Below, piece by piece: positions 23,701-35,794 of a DNA stretch of 64,000 bases. This DNA is from Lateolabrax maculatus (taxonomy: Eukaryota > Chordata > Actinopteri > Acropomatiformes > Lateolabracidae), in the NCBI GenBank assembly GCA_031216445.1, contig CM062219.1:5097001-5161000 (forward strand). The letters run 5' to 3'. The position numbers were made by a program, and so were the translations under genes. How positions within the stretch are numbered: the stretch's first letter is position 1; the number at the start of each line of letters is the position of its first letter. The notes beneath the pieces are model-generated. The model ran no database searches and was not told the DNA's origin. It saw only the letters and a program-made list of their open reading frames with translations.

Positions 23701-26700
23701 TACTTATAGTCTGCAGTCATGTGGTGAAAAGAGGCTTAAGTCCATACTGGAGAAAGGTGCATCATGAAGGGAACAAGTTCAGTGATCTTATGATATGATA
23801 ATGTATCTATAAAAGTGTAGCACTGCTTATAGTGAGCTGTAAAAGAAACAGTCACACCGAGAAGGACAGGGTTTATGATGGGAGGGAAGTTATAGTGACT
23901 ATCAGTGATGTTTTACATTCTCAAGTATCTTTACGTTTGCAGGAATATACTGTGACATTAAACAGGGCTGATGTGTTTGGAGTTCTTTATAGAGAAGGAA
24001 AACTGTTATTCCATAGCAGATCTATTTTGAGAGAGCAATCATAACAACAAACGGTTCTAAATGACAATAATGACATAAAATAGCAAGTGAGAATAATCTA
24101 TCAGGTAATTGGGTGCAGGTGTATGGGGTGTGTTAATTAGAGATCTGGAGTGCTTATGATTACACAGTCGGTACTCAGCTATAAAAAAATAAAAATGATT
24201 GATTAGCTGTAACAAGAATGTTATTGCTAGAAATTGGACCCAGACTAAGGGTGAAACTAAATCAGAAGCTATAAGGTGAACCTCATAGAGTACAAGGTCA
24301 AAACATCTTAATAAATATGATAAATAATGATGAAATCAAACTGCAGCAATAATTCTGTTGTGGTCGAAAATGTGACACAAATATTTAGTATTCATGTCAG
24401 GTTGTGATTACAGAGAAATGTGGTGTCAGCTTTGCAGATGGTGACTGAGTTTTGTAGTTTAGGGGAGAGATATGCTAATTACGTTCCAACTAGCTGGTGC
24501 TAATATTTATTAAACTATCCATTAGATTGGATATGCTCCGAAAAATGTAATCATCACTTGAGCCAACGACGCGGATGCGAACTAGGAAGTCATTAATCAT
24601 TCAATTCCACAGGGTGTTCCTTGTGTGTTTACACAGACAGATGCATCGTACAACGTACGTGCAACATGCAACATACATTGTACGTATGTCTGATGGAAAA
24701 TACACGTTTTTGCTACATTGAATGCTACTTTTAAATTTTATCCATTTCAAATTAAGCCATTTGGCTAGTGCCAAGATGTGGCACTAGCCAGCGATGAAAG
24801 AAGTACTCTGTACTAAAATTAAAATATCAAGACAAGTCCTACACAAAAAATTATTTTGTAAGTAAAAGTGCATCAGTATCATCAGCAAATGTAAAATTTA
24901 TGGTTGATTATTATATATGAAGTATTGGATAATTTACCTCTTCAGGCCTTTAACAATTATTAAAAAAAAAAAAACATTTGTTAAGTTTAGAGGGGAAATG
25001 TCTCTTTGGTCTGATCTGATAAAAAACTTATAGACATCTGAAATGTGACAAGGGGCCTCAACAAGACACTGGTTTATTGTAAGGGACCACAAGCCAAAAA
25101 GATTGGGACCACTGGTTTTACTCTTTAACCATTACATTGAATTTTATAACCTTATGAAATGGTTCTTTGTGTTTCCTTATGTACAATCTTAAGTTTCTTT
25201 TAAATTTAAGTAATGGAGTAAAAAGTACAATGTTTCCCTCTGAAATACAGTAGAGCAGAAGTATAAAGTAGCATAAAATGAAAAAAAAAGTACTTGAAAA
25301 CCTTACTCGAGTAAATGTACTTGCAGTTTCTTTCCACTACCGACACTAGGTAAGTCAAGCTAAAAACACCAGCATCCAAGATCCAACTCTAAAGTAAAAA
25401 GTGAATCAAACTAACACATTTAAAGCAAACTTTTCCGAAAATTAGATTTTTCAGGTGAAGGAGAGGAACAAATTCCACTGGCTGATTTAAGGAAAATAAG
25501 CAAGGGAGACGAGAAAACCATTTTGTATTAGAACAAGACCGTCTTTTGATTGGCGTTTTAAACAGTGTAGTCTATTTCAGGTTAAAATAAATCTCAGGGC
25601 CGCGAGTGGATTAAAGCTTTTAATAAAAAGATATGATTGGAACTGCCATTCACAGGCATAGATTTAAATTCAGTTCAGGTGTGTTTTAATGGGGAAGGAT
25701 GATTTGATTACTTTTTCTTCTGCAAACTTTCAGAGTCATTAACAAGCAGTCTTTTGCAGCACGAAGAAAAATGTTCCTAACATCGTTACGGGAGGTTAAG
25801 TAATTGTTTACTGCACAGATGGTCCAACAGCAAGTAAATATACTTGTGGTGGGGTTGCTGACAGCTGTTCAGCAGTGGGATGGATGAGATGCAGTCATTC
25901 AGAGCACAGAGTTTAGGCTGAAGTCGCCCCCGCATGAATTTAACTTGATGAAGTGAAAGAGAGGTGAGAACTGACCAGGCACACAATACAAAGGTACAGC
26001 AAAAAAAAAAAAAAGTGTTGCTATTTAAAGGAGACAGAGTGAGAGCTTATGTAACAGAGGTAAGTAAATATGAAATGGCAGAAAAAGGCGGAGGAGGGGA
26101 AGTGGCATTTTGGAGGAAATGAGGAAGAGGTAAATGGGGAATTATGAGGAGGAGGGTGTGATGGTATCAGTGACTCTCTGACATGTATTTCTCGCACCCA
26201 GCTCATTAATCCTGTGTATGATGTCTGTGAGGGTGATTTATGAGCCATTATGAGAGGTGTGTGTGTGAGTGTGTGTGAGTGTGGTTGAGAACAAAAAAGC
26301 TTAAAATAGGGTGCAAGGGACACGATTACAAAAGCATCATCTGCATAAAAAGAAATAATACGTGCTGAGGTGGATTTGAGTGCAGTCCAAGGTAACAACG
26401 GTTGAGCTATAGTGTATGATTAAAATGCGTTTATGTTTAAAGTTTAGTTATCTTATTGTGTTACTGTGGAAGCTTTGAATAAAATGCTCATAACCCCTAT
26501 TTTAAACCTGCATTAACTAATTAACAACATCCTTTAAATTGATATGGAAAACAAATGTAGCAGTTACGAAGCAACATTGTCGTTCATTTGGAGTTTCATG
26601 TGTTTGGCCACCTGGTGAATGTGCAATATCGTCTTTCATGTTTTTTTTCTCTTTGTTTTTGGGTCTCTAGCAACTTGTGAGAGAAACATCTGTCTGTTTA

Positions 26701-29700
26701 TTTGCTTACATCACTATTTGCTACTTTTGCCAGCTAATCGCTAACTCTGTCTTGCCGTCTGGTGCTGAGCGGACAGTGTACAGGGGGCCTATAGAGCTTT
26801 TTTTTCTGAAGACTGCTGCCTGTTGCATCTGAAAATAACACTATGAGAGCCGCGAAAGTGAACCAAAACAGTAATGTTGCAGTAATGACCTGAAACTGGC
26901 TTTAAAGCTCTGTAAAGCTGGGGGGGGCTGCAGATTCAGGTGATCATTCTCTGTAGGTTCATCTGTACGACCGACACATTTCACATTGTCAATTGATACA
27001 TCATTATAACAGTTTTCTGATTCTTATGGCTGTGTTGTTAGAAACAAGTGAGAAAAGGGGGGCTTTAAAATCATTTACACACACACAAAAGGTTTATTGT
27101 TGTCTGTGGGAGGCGATTTGTTCAGCGTGTGTTTTGGTATGACTCATGCTCTGAGAAAAGGCTCAGGCAATAAATTCAGATTTCTGAAAGGTTTGTGGAC
27201 ACTTTTGATTTTTTTGCATTGACACATCTGGCACCTTTAAAGTCTCATGACAGTGTGCAAAAGTTTCAAAGATTTATTCACCAGGAGGCCAGAAATAGCA
27301 TTTATGCCGGGTAATGACACCTGAATTAGGCCTAGTCCTCCTCATGTGCACTCAACTAACATTTGGCACCCGGCCTCTGTGTATGTCTATTTAATAACCT
27401 GCCACTCTTCACCTTTTGCCCTCTCGCTTCGCCTCCATCATTTTCTTTTCTCCATCTGCTGGGAATGTTTGGAGACATTCCCTTCACCGTCTGTCTGGCT
27501 GTCAGCTTCTGCTGAAGATGTGTCCGTTTTTAGCCAAGCCTGTCCTGTCTAAATAGATGTGGGTGGTGTCCCTCTGGCTGCTGAGGGATGATTGATTCTA
27601 TTAAACATTCAGCAGTGCTCTCTCAGTGCCATTCACACTGCTTACTAATTCATGGAGAAAGAAACTGCCTAATAAAAGTCAGCAGTACTGTATACCCTTG
27701 ACGCGAAAGTAGCTTTTGTGTGTTTCTCTTTGTTGCTTGGACAGATTTGTTGACCATAGAAGTTGTCCTTAAAGGCCTCGCACAACCACACGTGTTTTCA
27801 ATTATTCTGGCTGATGAGACCTCTGCTCAGGTTGCTATAATGGGAATTAATTGAGGTCACTGGACACCATGAACTAGTAAGAATGATAAAGGTGTAATTG
27901 GTACTGCCCTACAGTAAGAGGAGCAGCATAGCCAACAGCAGAGGGAGGGAGACATCAATAAAGCACAGTGTGTACACACACACACACACATTCCTGAAGG
28001 TAAAAACACACATAAAGACTGGCTCCCATTCATTTTCTGTGAGAAGTGGCAAATCAGTCGTGAGGAGCACAGTGGGATAGCTGACGGCAAGAGACAGGAA
28101 GGTAGAAAAATGTGGATTGACTCTTTGATTCTTTGGATTTTGCTCTTTGAGACTTCTTGCAGGCACCCTGTGGATTTTTGTGACCACTAGTCGCGCTATG
28201 AAGTAATGTTTTGATGAGTGGGTTACTGTTTTGCTTGGATCTCTTGTACGAGGACACGCGCACAAGAGACGCGATGCACATTCCTGCCAATGGTTTTACA
28301 CTTTCCCACTCATCGACGGGTGGCAGTAAAGCACCAATAAACGTAGCAATATGCCAGAAAAATGCAGGGGAGAAGAAGTCTGCAGGCAAGCAAACGTGGA
28401 CGTAAACAATGACAATGACTTTGCAAATGTTTTATGAGGAAGAAAATGTATTCAACATGTTTGTTAGGTCTTGACAGTACACACAATACATTTTGGGATC
28501 TAATGTATCATATTTTGATATTACAAAAACAACAACTTATCTCTTTGGTTATGTTTGGGAACCCAGTGGAATATTAATTGTAACAAAAAAAAAAAAAAAA
28601 AAACAACAAAAAAATTCTATAAATTTCAACTTTCAAACCAAGCCTGTTGTGTGAAGCCTACCAAACATGTTGATCATTTCCTACCACATTAAAGCATTTT
28701 CAAAGCTTTCCTTTTTTTAATGTTTTGAAACCAAGCAGTACTTCAGTATTTGCATGGAACATCTCTTTGTACCGCGTTACAGTGATGAATCTATGGTCGA
28801 TGGGTTTCCCGATGCCAATTTAAGTAACTGACATACAGTAAGTGCTTTTATATGTCTGCCTCATCAGCATTCAAAGCATCAAGCATCATGTGATGTCGAT
28901 AATTAACCTCTAAGAGCACATTTTGTTCACCATCATTAGTTTGCATTTGAATTGGCAATATCGCTCTTTGTCCAAGTGCAGGTTTTCACCGACTAATGTA
29001 CTGCACAGAACAACTGCAGGGATCCACTGTGGCTTTTCAAGAGGCACCGCCCGGGTATACAGTGTTTTATGAGCTACAGTGCTGCTCCCGTTGAAAGTTG
29101 CATTCCTTTCTGAGCTTTGTTTTACTTAAGTATCCAAACCTGGCGAGAAGAAACAACTTTCTCTTCATAAGAATTCAAGACTGATTTAAAAAGTCAAAAT
29201 GCAAAACCTGTAGCATGTCGATGATTGTTTCTACTGATGCAGTAGAAAGGCTGTACGGAGGCTGTGAGATGAGGGAGTGGAAAGAGTGTTACTTATCCTT
29301 GTTACAACATTACTCTTCCTGTTTCCCCTGCCAACCCAGACTGTAAGTGCAGACCCAAGTGAAAAGCTCGGTGCATTTATCTACCTCATGTGGTTGGCTG
29401 AGTTGGTCTTATGGTCTGGTGCTTCAGTCCTGCAGGGCTTGAAGGCCATTACTCAGCCCTGCTGCTAGACAACACAAAAGTAAATTTAGGGACTTTTGTG
29501 AGCTCTTTAAATCTCTAAAGCTGCTGGTTAAATGCTCGGTCAACTTGATATTAAAAAAAAAAAGTCTGTTACTAAAATACAATGCAGTACCTGTACATTT
29601 TGAAATAATCTGTTGTTCTTGTTTCTGTCCTGTCATTTCATGGCCACAGTCAACCGAAGGCTGGTGGGTTTGAACACGGGGAGGAGATTCCCATGGAGGC

Positions 29701-32254
29701 GGAGACACAAGAGAGGAGCCCAGATGAAGGAGCCCTGCCCTCACTGTGTCTGAAGCAGGTTTACCCCAAATACACCAAACAGTTCAACTACCTGCGGCTG
29801 GTGGAGCGAATTGCGGTCCTCTTCATACGCTTCCTCGGGGTCAAGGGCAACATGCGTTTGGGCCCCACTGCCTTCCGAACCTTCATCAGGTACCAATTTT
29901 ATTTCTTTTATGGGATCTCCATTAGCTATTCCCATAGCAGTTGTTATTCTTCCTTGGGTTTGCACATCGAAAAAATGTCCAAATAACACATATTGTGAAA
30001 ATAAGGTCAAGCTTAAATTAATATTTCTGTCTGTTACAACTTTAATATCTTCTCCTGTGTTCTCCTTTAAGAAAAAAATCAGAAACCAAAAGGGAGAAAT
30101 TTATATGATTTGGTTTCATAATGGCTCCCTAAATCTTTGGATTAATTTGACAGAATACCATTAGTTCTCCTTCTGTGTAGACGGAGAACTTGTTTCCATA
30201 CGGACAATTAAATCTCCCCATAAAGCAAAAACATCACCGCTCTGTCATAGGCAGAAGGTGAGACAGCCAGACAGACAGACAGCAGCCTGCAACCAAACAC
30301 AAGAGCCAAAGACTTTCAACAACAACCACCGTAGCTTTCCTGCAAAAGTCTCCTTATCTATCCCACAAACATGAACACATGGCTCGTGCTGCACCTTGTT
30401 GAACGAGCGACCAAACAAATATTCACCAGGGAAAAGTGCACCGCTAACGTTTGCAGGCCAGATCGCTAATAAGCTGGTCGACTGCGGCACATTCAACGGC
30501 ATAAAAACCTTTCTGCAAATATGACCCGTCTGTTGCTGCTGTGGTCCTCTTATACACCGCTAACAACACGCTGTCTGCCCGTGGCGTGTAAGCTACGGCG
30601 CAGGTTTGTTTACTTTGGCTGACGCTCCCCTGCCGGGACTCAGCCTGCCAGCTGCTGTCAATCAAACGCCGACACACTCCTCCAGCCGACTGAGACCAAA
30701 AGGAACATTTCTGATATTTCCCCAAAGAGCTTTTCCTTCCTTTCCACTTATGAAAAACAGTTAACATGATATTAAAAAAACAGATGAGTAAATGTGGTTT
30801 CAGTTGGTACATGTGGACTGGCATATAAGATTTCCTCATTGTTTTTAGGACCTGTAAACTGAGCAACAGTAATTTCACCATGGCTTCAGTGGACATCCTC
30901 TACATAGACATCACACGTCGCTGGTCAGGAGCGATGCCCGATTCCAGAGAAGCAGGTAACACACTCACGCGTGCGAGAAAACAAAACCCCCGCCAAGAAA
31001 CAAGTGGTAGAGGACGGAGAGCCGGGTATCCTTGAGACTCGGAGCAAATAATGTGCTTGGAGATAATTGCATGTCATTCTTTGTCAGATTCTGTCCGACA
31101 CCTCTCTACCGTAATTGAAATGAGCTGAGATCACAATGTGACAGCGAAGAGAGGATCCGACATGAATTATTCAGACTTTGCACCTTGCAAGGAATGTTTG
31201 CGAGGCGAGGCGGATGGATGGAGATCACATGGACCAGGATGGAAGGGCCTGTTCAGAGGAGATTGTGGGCTGAATTTAGAATGAGCTCATACGTATTCAG
31301 GGAGACTGAAGTCAGTCTGTTATTTCTGCGTATGTGCTTTGGAGGATTTGTGGGGAACCAAGAAAAGGGAAATAAAACTCGTGTTTACAAATGATGAGGT
31401 TTTTTTTTTTTTAAAGTTTTGTTGTGGCAAAGTTTTAAAATGACACATGAAAGAATTTATGTAAATGCCGTCTTGCACCAGACTTTTTTTGATCTGTAAC
31501 AATTTTAATAATTCCAGAGAAAATGCCCTACCAAGTCTCACCATGTTAGCCTGGTGTGAATTGGCATCTCAAATTCTCACTCCATGGATTCCTTTTCTGC
31601 ATATTTGTCTTCCTCTTTAAGGTTGAGAATAACAGATGCTGCAGAACAAAATATAGGGCAAACCAATGGGTGAAAATCCATCTCAACCTCCTGTTTGACA
31701 CAGGTTATTGTTATTGTAGTTATCAATCTTCTCATCTAAATCTCGGCAAGAAGGTAAATAGGCATGGCTCCAAAAATGGTGAACTATTCCTTTAATCCAC
31801 TGTTTGGAATAATGTATCAGCGGCATGAAAATTCATTTTTATTCATATTTTTTTCCAATGTAATGTTAATCATAATGATTTTTACATTCCCTCTTATGTT
31901 TTTCTCCGGCCTCAGCTCAACCACACTTCCTGTTTTTCAGGTATGGGACTGCAAGCATTTGTGGAAGCCTTTTTCCACCTGGCAGGTCGCAGGTTCAAAT
32001 CCCTGGCGCTGAGGGAGCAGGTCGCGTCTCTGCTGGGGCTGTGCGAGGCTCAGCTCGAGTCCCAGCCGGGCGTCGAGGACCGACGCTCGGTGAGCTGCAG
32101 CAGGGCGCTGCCGCGGGCCGTCAAGACTCAGACGCCGGGCCTCACCAACCCTCAGCTCGGCTCCCCGGCCCCCCTGCGGAGGGCGTCCAGCCAGGACTAC
32201 CGGCTACATCAAAGACTGAAGCCTCGCACACTCAGGGCCAACGTGGAGAACTGA
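11716..32254 (+). CDS. ttll11: Tubulin polyglutamylase TTLL11, complete, ten coding exons
   Basis: Coding exons: 11716-12258, 16954-17053, 17552-17685, 19907-20197, 20293-20577, 21569-21664, 21749-21861, 29650-29889, 30849-30955 and 31941-32254 (TGA). All junctions are GT-AG and keep frame, giving 740 residues, close to the human protein. TTLL11 adds glutamate chains to tubulin tails in cilia and spindles. Residues 1-165 are a divergent, basic, disordered leader. The TTL ligase domain starts near RRRPVTVDT, at about 168. It holds the ATP-grasp motifs KPDGG (277-281), KFDIRLYVL (323-331), HLTNYSLN (369-376) and LLEVNSNPSM (467-476). E469 and N471 are the expected metal-binding pair. The region after 520 (KQFNYLRLVERI, FIRFLG, DILYIDITRRW) matches the family's C-terminal extension. 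The ATG at 11716 has A at -3 and precedes MSDHYVKVKV. An upstream in-frame GTG is not needed. Recognition is from memory of the vertebrate orthologue and is very secure. Confidence 0.96.
12259..16953 (+). other. TTLL11 intron 1
   Basis: 4.7 kb without further exons. It includes a copy of repeat family B (13922-14250) and non-repetitive stretches near 14480-14700 and 15030-15250 that could be conserved non-coding DNA. The reading frames here are short and lack splice-bounded homology. Confidence 0.7.
13922..14250 (+). repeat. Interspersed repeat family B, copy 1
   Basis: Begins GCTGCAGCGATCAGTCGATAA and ends ATCGATAATGACGATAATTG and GTTAGTTGCAGCTCTAAT. The ends are inverted relatives of each other, as in a non-autonomous DNA transposon. 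The middle TTTGAGTTTTGGACTGTTG recurs at 22860 and 44350. I recognise the type from other fish genomes. Confidence 0.7.
17686..19906 (+). other. TTLL11 intron 3
   Basis: 2.2 kb of AT-rich intron with short poly-A tracts near 17820-17930. No exon or RNA gene was recognised. Confidence 0.65.
20578..21568 (+). other. TTLL11 intron 5
   Basis: About 1 kb with no coding signal. The segment 20600-20770 (GTGTAAACGAATAAGAATAC and downstream) looks like part of a fish interspersed repeat, but I cannot name it. Confidence 0.55.
22700..23040 (+). repeat. Interspersed repeat family B, copy 2
   Basis: Contains TTGGGTTTTGGACTGTTGG and, near the end, AATTAATCAAGAAAATAATC with GGCAGATCATTC. A further fragment with ATGAAAGTAATAGTTAGTTG lies at about 23356-23385. 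It is diverged from the copies at 13922 and 44205. Confidence 0.7.
24760..25345. repeat. Interspersed repeat family E, long copy
   Basis: Ends with AGTAATGGAGTAAAAAGTAC, then CTCTGAAATACAGTAGAG, AGTATAAAGTAGCATAAAAT and GAGTAAATGTACTTGCAGTT. I know this repeat from fish genomes, usually read in the other direction with ACTTTACTTGAGTA. A second, shorter copy is at 34360-34490. Confidence 0.7.
26570..26900 (+). repeat. Interspersed repeat family C, copy 2
   Basis: The fullest of the three copies. Landmarks are CGTTCATTTGGAGTTTCATG, GGCCACCTGGTGAATGTG, CTAGCAACTTGTGAG, CCAGCTAATCGCTAACTCTG and CTGCCTGTTGCATCTGAAAA. Confidence 0.7.
29890..31940 (+). other. TTLL11 introns 8 and 9 around the 107-base exon at 30849-30955
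   Basis: Intron 8 is 29890-30848 and intron 9 is 30956-31940. In intron 8 a CpG-richer block at about 30180-30720 stands out from its AT-rich surroundings. It looks like an inserted element, although I cannot name it. The minus-strand reading frame of about 150 codons that crosses the exon there is a shadow. Confidence 0.55.
30180..30720. other. CpG-rich block of unknown nature in TTLL11 intron 8
   Basis: Higher GC and CpG than the flanks, with PyPu-rich CAGACAGACAGACAG at about 30268. No terminal repeats, no splice-bounded frame and no second copy in the window were seen. It could be an interspersed element or a regulatory island. Confidence 0.35.
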
Positions 32255-32871
32255 CGAGAGAGGGGCTTCATCGAGTCATCCCACTCCCAAACACTGCCTT
32301 TAGCTTTCTCCAGCAGCAGGGACATTAGGTCTCCATCTTCCCCCTGCGGCTCCTGCAAGGAGGGGGAAGAAGGACTAGTTTGACCCCTGCTGGTTGACTT
32401 ACAGGAGGACAGTTCTCAGCCTGATTGCTTGTTTTTTTTTTTCTCTCAGAGGAGGAAGATGTCCGCAGGGAGGGGAGGGGGGGTTGGAGTGGAAATAGAA
32501 CGAGGGATATGAGGAGGTTGGTGCACTTCTTTGTCCCCTCCCGCTGCGGTCATATAAGTTCCAATCAGGAGGAGGAGAAAGGCTGCTTTAATATACTTAC
32601 TGATTCTACAGGGCAGCTACCTGCTTCCCTTCACCTTTGTCTGGCAACATGTACACCTAAAACGAACGTTTTTTTCAGGGATAACACCAGACGCCCCAGC
32701 TTCACATTCAGTGCATTCACACACATCACACATAATAAATGGGTGTATGGGAGTGTCCTTAGTATGTGTATTATATTCTTGAATTTGCACAACAACTCTT
32801 AGAACTAATACATTTGCACAGAAATGAATGTGAGGGTGACTGAGCATTTGTGTGGGCATATTGTGAATGTT

Positions 32872-32904
<33 letters not shown>

Positions 32905-32908
32905 GTGT
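32872..32908. repeat. (GT)n microsatellite in the TTLL11 3' UTR
   Basis: About 18 GT units with one GTTT interruption. Confidence 0.9.
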
Positions 32909-33581
32909 ACTGTACTGTATTTATTTGTGTTTAGCTCAATGGTGAATACCTATTTACAGCCAGTGGCTCAGCTGTGCGTCCTCCGTGAGCCCATTAGTGA
33001 CGAGTTAAGTGAATAAGTATTCAAAGGGAAAAAGGCCGCGCCGCCACTTATCCTCTTTGAGTTCTGCAGCTATTCCAGTCAGGCAGCCTCAGACCTCCAG
33101 CCACCATGTTTTTAGGATGATTACTTTGTAGCCACACGACTGCCATTGGGAATTAATTATTTCAAAAGTAATTGCATGGCACAAAATTTCACAATTTAGA
33201 CACATGCATTGTGATTCAAATGGCTTTTGTAATAAAATCTAATCCAAATGTGTGTTGACGCTGTCAGTTACACACAACATGACTGCCACTGACGGATGCC
33301 AACCAGAGAGGTCGTACATAATCACTGTCATTTCAAACTTTACACTACAGTTAATCACTGAACATTAATGTCTGAATTGTATGTTTTTCTTTTACACTAA
33401 GATTATTCAATTAATTTGTCACATGCAGACCCAGCGTTACGTGTGATGTGTTTCACAAAAGAACACGTACAGGACTAACATATTTACTGCAGTTATGTAT
33501 CTGATAACATGAAGTACATGTAAGAGGTTATTAACAGTGGTCGATCACATGAATGGAATGAAGTGATGGCACTGCGAGAAA

Positions 33582-33587
33582 AATAAA
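33582..33587 (+). terminator. Candidate polyadenylation signal of TTLL11
   Basis: AATAAA about 1.33 kb after the stop codon. An alternative hexamer is at 33231-33236. Confidence 0.4.
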
Positions 33588-33609
33588 ATTAATTTTGCTA
33601 TTTGAACTG

Positions 33610-35765
33610 AAGATGTGTGTGTTGATTTGGTCAAACTATTATTCAGTCTCTTTCCTCTTTCTTTCTTTTTATTATTCTTATTCACCAAACATACAAATTC
33701 AACTTTTGGCACCTCATGAAAAGGGTAGATGCATGTTGCTCAGTGCAAATGTACTCGTATGTATATTATTGTCCCACTCGGGATGATTTCCCCTCTGGGC
33801 TCATTAAAGGCCACCGTTCGTCACGTCATTAGGGGATGACGTGTCAGATAATGGCAGCGCTGTTGGCAGCTTGAGCTGTGTACATCTCTGTCTTGAACGA
33901 GGCTGATGGATGAGTCTGAAATATCTCCTTTTTTTCACGTTTTAAGACCTTAGATATGTTTCACAGCACAACCATCTGCCAATGTTTCCTCGACCTTCTG
34001 TCGCAGAGTCTGGCAGCGCCGGCCGCTGCTGGAGCTCTGGTGTCTTTAGTCCTCATAGTTATTTTGAGTTTGTTGCTGCCCAGTGGTTCAACACCGGTCA
34101 AAAAGATACATTTTTACCATTTTGCTTCCACTGAAATTTTGCGCTGGTTTCTACATGTCAGATACACAACAAAAAAACATCGTCTTGTCCTTCGCTTTGG
34201 GCAGTGGTGCTCATGAAAGAGGGAAAAGGCCTGCAGTTATATGTATAATAATGAACGAGGGGGGTCCAACAGGGGCCCAACAACAAATGCTGTTATTTTA
34301 ATCTGAACTACACATCGTATTTTATAAAATGATCACATGCTTTGTACATAGAAATCTAAATCTGCAATCTAAATGCAGTGGAGTAAAAAATACAATATTA
34401 ACCTCTGAAATGTAGTGAGGTAGAAGTATAAAGTAGCATCAAATGAAAATACACCTCAAAATTGTACAAAAGTACAGTACTTTATTAATTACATACTAAT
34501 CTATGAAGACATGTGTAATGAGTTGGGCCTGTGATTACAGTTTGTCCATGGACATACACTCACCTACCTTTACATGCACTTCTGCATCTTTTACACAATT
34601 TCTTCTTTTAACCTCCTGGACCTTCTCTCGACAGGTACGTCTGGGACAGTTCTTGAGCGATGGGTGTGTGTATGTCTAAAATACGCATCTAAAGCACTAA
34701 TTCACCTTTTCCTTTGACCTTTCCAGTTGCAGATGTTTTGCGGTACGCACAGCTGTCCTGGCTGTTGCTCTGCGTCCGGCAGGAAATCGTCTCCCCATCA
34801 ACAAGTGGCTTATTATGTGGCTTTGTTTTCTACCCTCTGATACTTTTTGAGTCATGCGTGGGAGCAGAGTGGTAAGACTAGCGGCCTGTTTTATTAGTCT
34901 GATGTCCTAAATGCATGGCTTTGCCCCGGGGAGCCTGTTCCACTTGGCCAGAGGAATAAGTGTGCCTCACAGGGAGCAATTAACAACACAGGAGCTTTCA
35001 TTTAAAATACACAAGATGAGGATCTGCTGTTAATGAGGTCCACTCTCCCCATTCGATCCCGTGCTGTGTAATAATAATGATAATAATAATACAGTAATAA
35101 TAAACGCTTTCACATTGCATTTCTCCTGCTTTCAAGCTGTGCTAAAACAAAATGTTGAACAAAGAAGTGTTTCTAAATAACAAATCAGCTCAATTTACAG
35201 CTGCAGCTATTTCAGAGAGACATTTTGCTGCAAAATCCCCACCATTTTTGTTGTGAAGGCCATTTCAGGCTCTCTCCTACCCACTGTGGGGAATAACAAT
35301 CAGGCAGTATGTAGGTCAGGCTCGCTGAGGAGTAGGCGCCGCTCAAACCAGTCTGTCACATCCCTCCATCACACCCTCCGCTCTGCCTTTGGACCTCAAG
35401 ACGGAGCATATGTTCTCTCTCGCTGCTTGTCGTCCATCCAGGCCTGCCTGAGTATTTAATGAACACGTGGTTCATCTCGCATGCACTCAGAATTAAGCCT
35501 CATTTACATTTCATAATAACAAAAGCGTCAGAGGGAACAATGCAGGCAAGGCCACGAGAGACGGACACAAGAGGGTGAGATTTTAAAATAGCTAAATAAA
35601 ACTTTAATAGGTCTAGTTGCAAATGTACATAAATTGCACAGCCACATTTTGTCAACACAAATTCCTCTGTACATTATTGTTTTGTCACTGTCGTCAAAGG
35701 AAGCAGAATCCAGCAAATACTTTATACTTTCAACATACTTACAAAAGTATTTTCTACAAGATAAT
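33610..35765. other. Intergenic spacer between the convergent TTLL11 and DAB2IP genes
   Basis: About 2.1 kb. It contains the short copy of repeat family E (34360-34490) and an AAT-rich run near 35070-35100. No gene was recognised. Confidence 0.5.
34360..34490. repeat. Interspersed repeat family E, short copy
   Basis: AGTGGAGTAAAAAATACAAT, CTCTGAAATGTAGTGAGGTA and GAAGTATAAAGTAGCATCAA match 25208-25280 in the same orientation. Confidence 0.7.
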
Positions 35766-35788
35766 AGAAAACATACAACATCTTTTAC

Positions 35789-35794
35789 TTTATT
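35789..35794 (-). terminator. Candidate distal polyadenylation signal of DAB2IP
   Basis: TTTATT on the plus strand reads AATAAA on the minus strand, in an AT-rich setting about 3.1 kb after the stop codon. Confidence 0.4.

Larger units (their letters stand above)
21862..29649 (+). other. TTLL11 intron 7, the largest intron of the gene
   Basis: 7.8 kb between the phase-2 donor at 21862 and the acceptor at 29649. It contains repeat families B, E and C (listed separately), a (CA)n run at about 21878-21896 and an A-run at 28586-28603. No nested gene with a supportable reading frame was found. Confidence 0.7.
32255..33610 (+). other. 3' UTR of TTLL11
   Basis: Two AATAAA hexamers are candidates: 33231-33236 and 33582-33587. 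The second lies in the stronger AT-rich context. The region carries a long (GT)n at 32872-32908. Confidence 0.5.

Noticed and set aside
28211..28405. Small plus-strand reading frame in TTLL11 intron 7
   Set aside because: No splice signals in phase. The text (GGCAGTAAAGCACCAATAAA and the AGAAGAAG end) looks like an interspersed repeat fragment.
30444..30896. Minus-strand reading frame of 150 codons
   Set aside because: It overlaps a TTLL11 exon on the other strand and the composition-biased block beside it; no homology was recognised.
31990..32003. tRNA B-box-like GGTTCAAATCC, suggesting a tRNA or tRNA-derived SINE
   Set aside because: It lies inside the last TTLL11 exon in a conserved coding frame (RRFKSLAL). 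There is no A box and no tRNA fold around it.
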